From Halomonas alkaliantarctica (GTDB taxonomy: Bacteria > Pseudomonadota > Gammaproteobacteria > Pseudomonadales > Halomonadaceae), in assembly GCF_029854215.1 (NCBI RefSeq), contig NZ_CP122961.1, forward strand, positions 1,488,001 to 1,552,000: DNA of 64,000 nucleotides, read 5' to 3'. Shown here one piece after another: positions 25,047 through 33,900 of this stretch. The notes under the pieces are model-generated. The model worked only from the letters and a program-made list of their open reading frames with translations. It was not told the DNA's origin and made no database searches. Position 1 is the first letter of the stretch. Each line of letters starts with the position of its first letter. A program made the translations under genes and the position numbers.

Positions 25047-26938
25047 CCGAAACATTATCACAACCGCCATTACAGCCCAGCCGAACAAGCGATACCGGCG
25101 TCAGCGTACCTGCCCACTGCAGCGTGGGGGTTATCGTATTGATCGTGCATAGCGATACATTGGGCCGCTATTTGCCCGAAGGCACGATGGTTAGGTTGGT
25201 CGATTCTGCGGGTAAGACTTACAGCGCGATCATTGATGCCGAAGGCATTAGCCGTCACGAAGGCGTGGCGCCAGGAAAGGTCGCTTGGCAATTAGTAAAT
25301 ACTCATGGACAGCACCTAGTAGCCGTTGATGATGAGCCGCTGGATCCGTGTCGAGCGGCGGCAGCGCCGCCTGAAATCGATGTAGCCATGGATGAAACGA
25401 CAATCCAGGCGACCTATCTGCCCCCGCCGATCAGCCTCAATCTGCGTGACGAAGTAACGTCGACTGAGGCCGATTTACTGAGTGATGAGCAACTGGAACA
25501 GCTGCGTTTGGCGGGCAACAACGCCACGCTGTTTTTGCATGGCTACAATGTCCCGCTAGGCCAGCATGGCGTTTTTGCTTCTTGGGATAAGCGCACCGAT
25601 ATCAGTGCTGAACCCTTATTAACCACTGCCCATATGGCAAGTAGTGCCACAATTCTTCAAGATATCGACAAGGTCGATATCCAAGTGCCTGTTAATAGAG
25701 GATATGTAGCAAGCAATTTATATCATACGCCGACAGAAAATGGATCGGACGAGTACCGTGATGCGTATTGTAACGGCAGTGGAGCGTATAACTGGTTCGT
25801 TCACATGGAGCATCGGCTCAATCTTGCTGCTGGAATGAATGAGGAGGATTGGCGACCCTATACCCGTATGGTTGGGATCGCGTGGTTGGGCGATACCGGG
25901 AGCGTCGATTTTTTCCAGGCTGAACTCAATGCTATGGCGGCAGGACGGCGTTTGGTTGCCTTGTTGGAGCAGCTTAACGACGCGGGCATCGCTATCAATA
26001 TCATTAGCCACTCGCTGGGCGCACGCGTGGTACTGACGGCCCTCAATATCCTCGGAGAGCAAGAGCGCCATCAATGGATCGACAATATTTATTTATGGGA
26101 ACCAGCGGTTGCCGATAACGCGCTAGTCAACGATGCCTCGCAGGACAGCCACCCGCTGGGCATGGGTGTTTTCCCCGACGCACACAAAGCGGTGAAAAAA
26201 GTGGTGGTGTTGCACTCCGAGGAAGATGGCATTCTCGGTCCGCCACCGCAGGACAGCCCTTCCTTCTGGCAACAGGTAGCTGAAATCATCAGTCCCGCAG
26301 CAGTGTGGGCACACGAGTTATTCAGTGCCGATGATATGTTGGATGAGCTAATCGGCTCATTTGGAGGTGCTTACGGCAAAAAGTGGTGGACATTCCCCGC
26401 CGGCCTGTCGACCCCCTTCATCCGGTACTACAGCAATAAGGCACCAGCCGATACGGTGAGTCCTCCTGTGCCTCAGCCCATACCGGTCGGCCCTGACCCT
26501 TATGGCAGAGAACGCGCCGCACGTGCTTGGCAGGAATTCAGAGCGCTGGCGATTGAGGAAGCGCGAGAGGCACTTGCTAGTGCCAACCCGCTACCCACTT
26601 ATGACCTGTTAGCACCGCTAGCCCACCACGCCGTGGTGAGCGAAGAGCGAGCAGCTGCGTATATCGATACCCTGCAGTGGCTAGTAGGCAGAAACTGGCG
26701 CGCAGGAAAAAGCCCTCGTCCAGCGCTTGGAAGTATTGGGTTTGGTGAGGTGAGAACCGAAAAAGATTTTATTCGAAATAGGCTTGATAGAAAGGTTTTT
26801 GATTTTGTTGACCAGACACTATGGCTCTTTGACCACTCGGGAATGAAAGTCCCTAGCGATGAGGTGTTTGGGAAGAGCTATCAGGAAGGGATCGTTGATC
26901 GGATAAAGGAGACATCACGCTTTGGTCGCTATGAATAA
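25043..26938 (+). CDS. Putative T6SS lipase-like effector (alpha/beta hydrolase)
   Basis: Protein of 631 residues without signal peptide. Residues 25-110 form a beta-rich domain. From about 155 an alpha/beta-hydrolase core begins with the oxyanion-region motif TLFLHGYNVPLG. The nucleophile elbow is IISHSLGARV, with Ser324 in a SxSxG variant of GxSxG, in a DUF900-like context. A likely acid residue lies in VVLHSEEDGILG (about 387-399). A C-terminal region of about 160 residues, largely helical, matches nothing I recognise. Position directly after a DUF4123 adaptor and before an exported membrane-anchored protein argues for an antibacterial phospholipase/esterase effector (Tle-like). The family number is not assignable, and the activity is inferred. 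The 3' end is more AT-rich than neighbouring genes. Confidence 0.75.
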   Translation: MTETLSQPPLQPSRTSDTGVSVPAHCSVGVIVLIVHSDTLGRYLPEGTMVRLVDSAGKTYSAIIDAEGISRHEGVAPGKVAWQLVNTHGQHLVAVDDEPLDPCRAAAAPPEIDVAMDETTIQATYLPPPISLNLRDEVTSTEADLLSDEQLEQLRLAGNNATLFLHGYNVPLGQHGVFASWDKRTDISAEPLLTTAHMASSATILQDIDKVDIQVPVNRGYVASNLYHTPTENGSDEYRDAYCNGSGAYNWFVHMEHRLNLAAGMNEEDWRPYTRMVGIAWLGDTGSVDFFQAELNAMAAGRRLVALLEQLNDAGIAINIISHSLGARVVLTALNILGEQERHQWIDNIYLWEPAVADNALVNDASQDSHPLGMGVFPDAHKAVKKVVVLHSEEDGILGPPPQDSPSFWQQVAEIISPAAVWAHELFSADDMLDELIGSFGGAYGKKWWTFPAGLSTPFIRYYSNKAPADTVSPPVPQPIPVGPDPYGRERAARAWQEFRALAIEEAREALASANPLPTYDLLAPLAHHAVVSEERAAAYIDTLQWLVGRNWRAGKSPRPALGSIGFGEVRTEKDFIRNRLDRKVFDFVDQTLWLFDHSGMKVPSDEVFGKSYQEGIVDRIKETSRFGRYE

Positions 26939-28157
26939 GCAAAAATTTGCTGCTTTGATACTCGTTGTTGGCACCGTATTAGCCTTGGCCTATTACGGAG
27001 TACGGGCACTCACTGGGCTTGAGCCAGCTACCTCGCTAAGCATGTCCAGCGATGGTCGCTATGTGATCTCTGCCCACGAAGATGGGGCTTTGGTGCTGTG
27101 GGATATAGAAGATCAGCAAAAGGAGCAACTGGCCGATAATGCGAACCTTTATAGTGCTTACTTTATTCCCGAAGGCGACGTTTTTCTCTGGCAGGATCAA
27201 GATGATGTGGTTTATGTACAGCGCGTCAATGGAGATGTGGTTGAGGAATTTGAGCACTTCCCCACTTACGGGCATGTAATGTCCGTCGATAGGCAACATT
27301 ACCTTTCCAGCAACAAAACCTGGAACATTTATCATGGGCATGGCGATGCTTTACGTCCCGTGTTACTCGATAGCCACAGTCCCAGCTTTACCGGCACCGG
27401 GCAAGTCTTGAATTTGTCGATGGGCGGCGACTTTTTTGTCTCCGGTGGCTCGGGAAGCCCAGGGGGAGAGCTTACAGACTCCCCGCCGGTGAGAGAAGAA
27501 GGCGAGTTTCGTTTTTCCTCCAGCTATGGCGGGGTGACGTTATGGGATATTGATACCTTGGAACCCGTGGCTAAACTGCCGGGTAACTCTTCGAAAACCT
27601 ATGCCACCATCAGCCCTGACGGGGATTGGGTGGTTAGTGGCGACGAGAATGGTATTGGACTTTTCTGGGACACGAATTCGCCAGAAAATCGCATGCGTCT
27701 AGCGGATTATGATCATGGTGTTTTTCTCCAAGATCTACCAGAGGGCTTACCTGAGAACCAATATAGGGATAAAAGTGAGCTGATCCCCGTACCAGAGTCT
27801 ACCAAGCCGGACAAATGGGGAAGTATCCGCTCCTTGGCTACTCCTACAACAATCGCCTTGGCTTTTATCAATGGTAGCGAAGAGTTTTTACGTATTGGCC
27901 ATGCCCAATACGAAGGCGAGGACATGAGTCGCACCTATGCAGCACTGTTCGAAGCTGGCAACCCCTGGCCTCAGGCGTACCTTGATCTGGGCACTGATCC
28001 TTTTCCTTCGGTCAATAACTACTCCCGCAATTTAAGCATCGATTCAGCCCCGGACGCTAACCTGCTGGTCACCGGGCATGCCTTCGATGGCGGCATCACC
28101 GTGTACCGTTATGACCCTGAAGAGCGCACGCTAGCCAAGGAGTGGGTGGGGCGTTGA
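26931..28157 (+). CDS. Membrane-anchored WD/beta-propeller protein, candidate immunity protein
   Basis: About 408 residues. One N-terminal hydrophobic helix (LILVVGTVLALAYYGVRAL) acts as anchor or uncleaved signal, with the bulk predicted outside the cytoplasm. WD-like blades are visible: SMSSDGRYVISAHEDGALVL ending in WDIED, GVTLWDIDTLEPVAKLPG, and SPDGDWVVSGDENGIGLFWD. It overlaps the effector by 8 nt. A TTG at 26922 is also in frame and lies 10 nt after AAGGAG, so the protein may start three codons earlier. Periplasmic exposure fits neutralisation of an injected periplasmic lipase. The immunity role comes from gene order only; immunity proteins of known lipase effectors are usually other folds. 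Confidence 0.65.
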   Translation: MNKQKFAALILVVGTVLALAYYGVRALTGLEPATSLSMSSDGRYVISAHEDGALVLWDIEDQQKEQLADNANLYSAYFIPEGDVFLWQDQDDVVYVQRVNGDVVEEFEHFPTYGHVMSVDRQHYLSSNKTWNIYHGHGDALRPVLLDSHSPSFTGTGQVLNLSMGGDFFVSGGSGSPGGELTDSPPVREEGEFRFSSSYGGVTLWDIDTLEPVAKLPGNSSKTYATISPDGDWVVSGDENGIGLFWDTNSPENRMRLADYDHGVFLQDLPEGLPENQYRDKSELIPVPESTKPDKWGSIRSLATPTTIALAFINGSEEFLRIGHAQYEGEDMSRTYAALFEAGNPWPQAYLDLGTDPFPSVNNYSRNLSIDSAPDANLLVTGHAFDGGITVYRYDPEERTLAKEWVGR

Positions 28158-28197
28158 GGTTCCAGTTAGAAGGTAAACAACTTTTTACGAAAACTCG

Positions 28198-29205
28198 TTA
28201 CCCCGGCTTATTCGCCAATATCACCGCCCGCCGAGGTGCGGAGTAGCCTTCGATAGTGCGCGTGCGATCTTCGGGGTCAAGAAAATCGGCTAGCGATTGG
28301 TAGGTCATCCACTCGGTTGAGCGCTGCTCGTCAAGTGTGGTTACAGCTTCATCCACCACGCGCACGTTGGTAAAACCGCAGCGTTCTAGCCAGTGGCATA
28401 GCGCTTTGGAAGAAGGCAGGAAGTAGACGTTGGGCATCGCGGCGTAACGTTCGCCGGGCACAAATACGGTCTGTTCGTCGCCTTCGACTACCAGCGTTTC
28501 CAGCACCAGCTCGCCACCTGGCGCTAACGCTGCTTTTAGCTGCTGAAGATGCTCAAGGGGGGCAGGGCGATGGTAGAGCACGCCCATGGAGAAAACCGTA
28601 TCGAAAAAGCCGAGATTCTCCGGTACATCTTCTATACCCACCGGTAAAAACTGTGTTCTACCGCCATCGGCATTGCCGACGAAGTGGCGTACCGCCTGAA
28701 ACTGCCAGTAGAAGCGCGGCGAAGGGTCGATCACCAGCACAAAAGCAGCCCCCGCTCCGGCCATTCGCCAAGCGTGATAACCACTACCACCGCCCACGTC
28801 GAGCACCTTACGATATTTTAGCGGCGCTAGGTGTGGCGCCACTCTCTGCCATTTCCAGTCCGAGCGCCATTCGGTGTCAATATGAATGCCGCCCAGTTGA
28901 AAAGGACCTTTACGCCAGGGGGCGAGCTTTCTTAGCAGGTTAAAACACTGGCGCTGCTGGCTATCGCTAAGGTCGAGATCAACCGTGACGGTGTCGCTGT
29001 TTAAGTTCACGCGTCGCTCTGCGGGCAGCGCGGGCAATTTGGCGACGGCTTTTTCCCAAGCGGATAGGTCACCGTGGCGGTTACGGTCAAGCCCATGGGC
29101 TAATTGCTCGGGAAGCTTCGCCAGCCAAGCGGTGAGCGATGAGTCAAGAACTGCTTGATCCAGAAATGCTTGATAGAGGGCGCGGTGGTCGTCGGGTAGT
29201 GGCAC
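28198..29205 (-). CDS. cmoB: tRNA U34 carboxymethyltransferase CmoB
   Basis: About 335 residues, matching E. coli CmoB over its length. Diagnostic blocks are LAPWRKGPFQLGGIHIDTEW, the SAM site VLDVGGGSGYHAWRMAGAGA, DTVFSMGVLYHRPAPLEHL and RSTEWMTYQSLADFLDP. It transfers the carboxymethyl group of carboxy-SAM to ho5U34 of tRNA. The ribosome binding site AAGGAGGGG lies inside the end of cmoA. The best-spaced start is the GTG at 29205, 1 nt after the cmoA TGA; the longer in-frame start at 29226 would precede that site. Confidence 0.94.
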   Translation of the reverse strand: MPLPDDHRALYQAFLDQAVLDSSLTAWLAKLPEQLAHGLDRNRHGDLSAWEKAVAKLPALPAERRVNLNSDTVTVDLDLSDSQQRQCFNLLRKLAPWRKGPFQLGGIHIDTEWRSDWKWQRVAPHLAPLKYRKVLDVGGGSGYHAWRMAGAGAAFVLVIDPSPRFYWQFQAVRHFVGNADGGRTQFLPVGIEDVPENLGFFDTVFSMGVLYHRPAPLEHLQQLKAALAPGGELVLETLVVEGDEQTVFVPGERYAAMPNVYFLPSSKALCHWLERCGFTNVRVVDEAVTTLDEQRSTEWMTYQSLADFLDPEDRTRTIEGYSAPRRAVILANKPG

Positions 29206-29206
29206 C

Positions 29207-29956
29207 TCACCCCTCCTTAAAAGCAATGATGGACGCGAAATTTAAATACTGAAACCAGGTCATCGAACGGGGGAAGCCCGCCTGCTTTAGACGCCCGTGC
29301 AGTGCGTCCAACGTGTCGGGCACCAGCACATTCTCAAGGGCAGTACGTTTCTGGCTAATCTCTAAATCGCTGTAGCCATTGGCGCGCTTGAAATCGTGAT
29401 AGCGTTCAACCCGCCAAGCGTTGTCGCGCTCGTCGGCATCCACGGTTTTCTCAGAGAGAATCAGCACACCACCGGGTTCCAGCGCTGCATAAAGCCGCGC
29501 CAATAGCGCATCACGGTCGGCGGCGGGTAGAAACTGTAGGGTAAAGTTGAGAATGATCATGCCCGAAGGCGCATACTCCAGGGTACGAATGTCGGCTTCT
29601 TCTACCTGCATAGCGTGTGCTGGGCACTCGTCAGCAAAAGTTTGCCGTGCCTGTGCCACCATGGCGGGAGAGAGATCGACGCCCGTGTAGCGAAAGGCAT
29701 CAGGTGCCAGCGCCCCTGCCAGCGCAAGACCGGAAGCGCCCAGTGAACAGCCAAGGTCATATACATGGGCGCCGTGACGCAGATGGCGCTGGGCAATTAA
29801 GCTCAACATGCCAAGGATTTGTCCGTAGCCAGGTACCGATCGACGGATCATGTCAGGAAAGCACGCGACTACCTTTTCATCGAAAGAGAACCGCGCTACT
29901 CGGTCAAGGGGTGTCGAAAAGATAGCGTCACGGTAAGATGCATTACTCATGGGCAA
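29207..29956 (-). CDS. cmoA: Carboxy-S-adenosyl-L-methionine synthase CmoA
   Basis: Protein of 249 residues with the CmoA pattern: FDEKVVACFPDMIRRSVPGY near the N-terminus, the SAM motif VYDLGCSLGASGLAL, LNFTLQFLP and LILSEKTVD. It converts SAM and prephenate to carboxy-SAM, the donor used by CmoB. It is directly upstream of cmoB (1-nt gap), so donor synthesis and transfer are co-expressed. It borders the T6SS module on the far side through convergent cmoB. Confidence 0.95.
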   Translation of the reverse strand: MPMSNASYRDAIFSTPLDRVARFSFDEKVVACFPDMIRRSVPGYGQILGMLSLIAQRHLRHGAHVYDLGCSLGASGLALAGALAPDAFRYTGVDLSPAMVAQARQTFADECPAHAMQVEEADIRTLEYAPSGMIILNFTLQFLPAADRDALLARLYAALEPGGVLILSEKTVDADERDNAWRVERYHDFKRANGYSDLEISQKRTALENVLVPDTLDALHGRLKQAGFPRSMTWFQYLNFASIIAFKEG

Positions 29957-30005
29957 GCCGGGATCATGGAAAAGGCGTGCTAGTTTACGCGCCCTTAATT
30001 GACGA

Positions 30006-30050
30006 GAACAGGCCTGTCTAGAACAGACTCACATAGAACAGCCCTGTTTA
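30006..30050. repeat. Three 15-bp repeats in the pgi leader
   Basis: GAACAG recurs at exactly 15-bp spacing (30006, 30021, 30036). Units are GAACAGGCCTGTCTA, GAACAGACTCACATA and GAACAGCCCTGTTTA. The first contains the perfect palindrome ACAGGCCTGT and the third the related ACAG-cc-CTGT. They sit 60-105 bp upstream of the pgi start. Confidence 0.85.
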
Positions 30051-30109
30051 AGTTTATTAACCTGCTTAAAAAGCCCCGCTGCAAGGATCGACGCCACTGG
30101 AGAAGCTAC

Positions 30110-31792
30110 ATGGCCTCAGCATCAAGCGCTACCCCCGATACGCTACCTGCGTGGCAGACGTTAAAGCATCATGCTGAAACACTGCAGCACGTTCACTTGA
30201 AAACGCTATTTGGCACCGAGCCCTCCCGTTGGGAAAGCTTTACTCGCCAGGTGGCTGGCTTGACGCTGGATCTCTCCAAGCAGCGCTGGGATGACGATAC
30301 GCTCGAGCATCTGTTTACACTGGCCAGCGAAGCAGGCGTGCCCTCTGCCATTGAGGCGTTGCTAAATGGTAAGCGAGTGAACGTCAGTGAAAACCGCCCG
30401 GCGTTACATACGGCGCTGCGTTTGCCCGCCGATGCCACCCTTGAGGTTGAGGGTGAAGATATCGTCGCCGCCGTGCATGAAAGCCTTAGCCAAATGGAGC
30501 GCTTGGTCAGCCGGTTGCACGCAGGGCAGTGGCGCGGAGCCACCGGCAAGCCGATTCGGCATGTGGTTAATCTAGGCGTCGGCGGTTCAGATCTGGGTCC
30601 GTTAATGGTCACCCATGCGTTGGCAGATTTTCGGCCCAAAGATATTCATCCAGTCGAAGTGCATTTTGCCTCCACCATGGATGGCTCGCAGTTAGCGGAT
30701 TATCTGAGCCGGTTGAATCCTGAAACCACCATCTTTGTGCTGTCGTCCAAGTCGTTTACCACCATTGATACGCTCTCCAACGCTAACACTGCGCGTGAGT
30801 GGCTATTGGGCCGCTTAACCCAGCATGGCGCAACGCCGATTAGCGCTGAGCTGGTAGTGCGTCAGCACTTCATTGGTGTTTCGGCGAGCCCCGAGAAAAT
30901 GACCGAGTGGGGCATTGCAGAGGATCACCAGTTAACCTTCTGGGAGTGGGTTGGCGGGCGCTACTCGCTATGGGGCACTATTGGCTTACCCATTGTTCTG
31001 GTGGTGGGGATGGCGAATTTCCGGGAGTTTTTAGCCGGTGCGCACGCCATGGATCGCCATTTCGCTGAGGCAGATATGGCAGAAAACCTGCCTGTGCTAC
31101 TGGGGTTGGCGGGAATCTGGAACGTCAATTTTCTAGATATCCGTGCCCACTCCATTCTGCCCTACGATGGCCGTTTGGAGTATTTCGCCGCTTACCTTGA
31201 ACAGCTTGAGATGGAATCCAACGGCAAGTCGGTCACCCGCCAAGGCCAGCCGGTCAACTACTCGACTTGCCCTGTGCTCTGGGGCCAACTTGGCCCCAAC
31301 GCCCAGCATGCGTTTTACCAATTGCTACACCAAGGCACTCAGCCGGTGGTGTGTGACTTTATCGCGCCGCTTAAACGTTACGACGAGGTGGAAGATCCGG
31401 ATACCCGACGCCACCTAAAAACCCAGCACCGCCTGGCACTGGCTAACTGCTTTGCTCAGTCCCGCGTTCTTATGCTTGGCGACGACGCTTTGGAAGATGA
31501 CGGCCCGAGGCCAGAGCACAAGCGTTACCGTGGCAACCAGCCCTCGACGACGGTGCTACTTGACCAGCTTACGCCCGCTACCCTCGGTTCGCTTATCGCG
31601 CTTTACGAGCACAAGGTGTTTGTTCAAGCGGTGATTTGGGATATCAACCCGTTCGACCAGTGGGGCGTTGAGCTGGGAAAACAGATTGCCACGGATACCC
31701 AAAAGATTATCGACCATGAGGGCGATCTATCGCGGATGGATGCTTCCAGCCGTGGATTGATAGAAGCATTTTGGGCCGCCGAGCATGAGTGA
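30110..31792 (+). CDS. pgi: Glucose-6-phosphate isomerase
   Basis: Protein of 560 residues, full length for bacterial Pgi. Signatures are VNLGVGGSDLGP, FASTMDGSQLADYL, WNVNFLDIRAHSILPYDGRL, MESNGKSV and WDINPFDQWGVELGK. The catalytic Glu, His and Lys regions all look intact. It interconverts glucose 6-phosphate and fructose 6-phosphate. GGAGAAG precedes the ATG at 30110. The open frame extends 37 codons upstream through the 15-bp repeats, but that extension has no family similarity and is rejected. Monocistronic. Confidence 0.96.
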   Translation: MASASSATPDTLPAWQTLKHHAETLQHVHLKTLFGTEPSRWESFTRQVAGLTLDLSKQRWDDDTLEHLFTLASEAGVPSAIEALLNGKRVNVSENRPALHTALRLPADATLEVEGEDIVAAVHESLSQMERLVSRLHAGQWRGATGKPIRHVVNLGVGGSDLGPLMVTHALADFRPKDIHPVEVHFASTMDGSQLADYLSRLNPETTIFVLSSKSFTTIDTLSNANTAREWLLGRLTQHGATPISAELVVRQHFIGVSASPEKMTEWGIAEDHQLTFWEWVGGRYSLWGTIGLPIVLVVGMANFREFLAGAHAMDRHFAEADMAENLPVLLGLAGIWNVNFLDIRAHSILPYDGRLEYFAAYLEQLEMESNGKSVTRQGQPVNYSTCPVLWGQLGPNAQHAFYQLLHQGTQPVVCDFIAPLKRYDEVEDPDTRRHLKTQHRLALANCFAQSRVLMLGDDALEDDGPRPEHKRYRGNQPSTTVLLDQLTPATLGSLIALYEHKVFVQAVIWDINPFDQWGVELGKQIATDTQKIIDHEGDLSRMDASSRGLIEAFWAAEHE

Positions 31793-31998
31793 TACATAGT
31801 TGTGATTTGAGCCGGGGTTAACTCTACGACCTATCTCCGGCCCCTGTTCGCAAGCATGGCTAGATATACAGCTTTTTCGTTTTCCGCTATCCTGTGGCCC
31901 TTTAGTAAGCTGCCGATCCCTTTTTTAACCACCGTTTCTAACAACTGACTAAACGCCCAGCGAGGCTGCCAGCACTATTTTTCAGGAATCGACGTTAC

Positions 31999-33894
31999 AT
32001 GACCCAGTTTGATGCCTCTCAGTACGGCGCGAGTTCCATCGAAGTCCTGTCCGGGCTCGAGCCGGTACGTAAGCGTCCCGGTATGTATACCGACACCACA
32101 CGCCCCAATCACTTAGCCCAGGAAGTCATAGATAACAGCGTCGATGAAGCGCTGGCGGGTCACGCCACCATGATCAACGTCGTGCTGCATAGCGACGGCG
32201 GGATCGAAGTGCAGGACAACGGCCGGGGTATGCCGATCGATCTGCACCCTGAGCACGGTGTTTCAGGCGTTGAACTGATATTTACCAAATTGCACTCAGG
32301 TGGCAAATTCTCCTCTACTAGCTATCGCTTCTCAGGCGGCCTGCATGGGGTAGGGGTGTCGGTGGTTAACGCGCTATCGCGCCGGTTAGATGTTGAAGTC
32401 ACCCGCGACGGCGCGCGCCATGCCATGGCCTTCGAATTTGGCGAGAAAGTCGAAGAGTTACATGAGATTGGCAAAGCCCCGAAGCGGGCGAGCGGCACGC
32501 TGGTGCGCTTCTGGCCGGATGAGAGCTACTTCGATAGCCCCAAGCTTGCGTTAACGCGGCTTAAACACCTGTTACGTGCCAAAGCGGTGCTGTGTCCCGG
32601 CTTAAAAGTCACGTTGCTAGAACCAGACGGTACCGCCACCGAGTGGGAATTTGCCGATGGTTTGCGCGACTACCTGGTCGAAGCCACCGACGGCTACGAA
32701 GTGCTGCCGGCGGAGCCGTTTGTCGGCCACTTCAATGACGACGAGCACGGCGTGGATTGGGCGATCCAGTGGCTACCCGAAGGTGGCGAAGTGTTGCTGG
32801 AGAGCTACGTTAACCTGATTCCCACCCCGCAGGGCGGCACCCACGTGAACGGCTTTCGTTCCGGGCTGCTGGATGCGCTGCGCGAATTCTGCGAATACCG
32901 CAACCTGTTGCCCCGGGGCATAAAACTCACCGCCGACGATCTTTGGGAGCGCACCTCCTTTGTGCTCTCGGTAAAAATGCTCGACCCACAGTTTGCCGGG
33001 CAAACCAAAGAGCGGCTCTCGTCACGAACCATTGCCGGTTTTGTTTCCGGCGTCGTTAAGGACGCTTTCTCGCTTTGGCTGAATCACCACGTGGATCAGG
33101 CCGAAGCGATTGCCGAGCTGGTGATCAGCGCGGCGCAAAATCGTCAGAAAAAAGCCAAAAAGGTCGCCCGTAAAAAGGTCACGTCCGGCCCGGCGCTGCC
33201 CGGTAAACTGGCGGACTGCTCCGGCCAGGATCCCGCCCAGAGCGAGCTGTTTTTGGTTGAAGGGGACTCGGCCGGCGGCAGTGCTAAGCAGGCGCGTAAC
33301 CGCGAAACCCAGGCCATTCTGCCCCTGCGCGGTAAAATCCTGAATACCTGGGAGGTGGAGACCCACGATATTTACGGCTCCCAAGAGGTTCACGATATCG
33401 CGGTCGCCATTGGCGCCGATCCTGGCAGCGCCGATTTAGAAAAACTGCGTTACCACAAAATCTGTATTCTCGCCGACGCCGACTCCGACGGCCTGCACAT
33501 CGCCACACTGCTCTGTGCGCTGTTTGTACGCCATTTTCCGAGTTTGGTCGACGCAGGGCATGTCTATGTAGCGATGCCGCCGCTCTACCGTATCGATCTG
33601 GGTAAAGAAGTGCACTACGCCCTGGATGAGAGCGAAAAAGCCGCCATTCTCAAGCAATTGGCCAACAAGCGCGGCACACCTAACGTACAGCGCTTTAAAG
33701 GCCTGGGTGAAATGAGCCCGTTGCAGCTGCGGGAAACCACCATGTCGACGGAAACCCGGCGCTTAGTGCAGCTCACCCTGACGGAGGGCGACGGCACCAT
33801 GGAAATGATGGATATGCTGCTGGCCAAAAAACGTGCCGGTGACCGCAAAAAGTGGCTGGAAGATTACGGCAACCTCGCAGACATTGAGGTATAA
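31999..33894 (+). CDS. parE: DNA topoisomerase IV subunit B ParE
   Basis: Protein of 631 residues, typical of ParE. GHKL ATPase features: EVIDNSVDEALAGHA, DNGRGMPID, the lid GGLHGVGVSVVNALS. The TOPRIM domain has EGDSAGGSAKQARNR and the metal-binding DADSDGLHIATLL. C-terminal QRFKGLGEMSPLQL completes the family pattern. With ParC it decatenates replicated chromosomes. parC follows after 6 nt in an evident operon, then serB. The 206-bp upstream spacer (31793-31998) shows nothing I can identify beyond AT-rich promoter-like sequence. Confidence 0.96.
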   Translation: MTQFDASQYGASSIEVLSGLEPVRKRPGMYTDTTRPNHLAQEVIDNSVDEALAGHATMINVVLHSDGGIEVQDNGRGMPIDLHPEHGVSGVELIFTKLHSGGKFSSTSYRFSGGLHGVGVSVVNALSRRLDVEVTRDGARHAMAFEFGEKVEELHEIGKAPKRASGTLVRFWPDESYFDSPKLALTRLKHLLRAKAVLCPGLKVTLLEPDGTATEWEFADGLRDYLVEATDGYEVLPAEPFVGHFNDDEHGVDWAIQWLPEGGEVLLESYVNLIPTPQGGTHVNGFRSGLLDALREFCEYRNLLPRGIKLTADDLWERTSFVLSVKMLDPQFAGQTKERLSSRTIAGFVSGVVKDAFSLWLNHHVDQAEAIAELVISAAQNRQKKAKKVARKKVTSGPALPGKLADCSGQDPAQSELFLVEGDSAGGSAKQARNRETQAILPLRGKILNTWEVETHDIYGSQEVHDIAVAIGADPGSADLEKLRYHKICILADADSDGLHIATLLCALFVRHFPSLVDAGHVYVAMPPLYRIDLGKEVHYALDESEKAAILKQLANKRGTPNVQRFKGLGEMSPLQLRETTMSTETRRLVQLTLTEGDGTMEMMDMLLAKKRAGDRKKWLEDYGNLADIEV

Positions 33895-33900
33895 CCCCAG

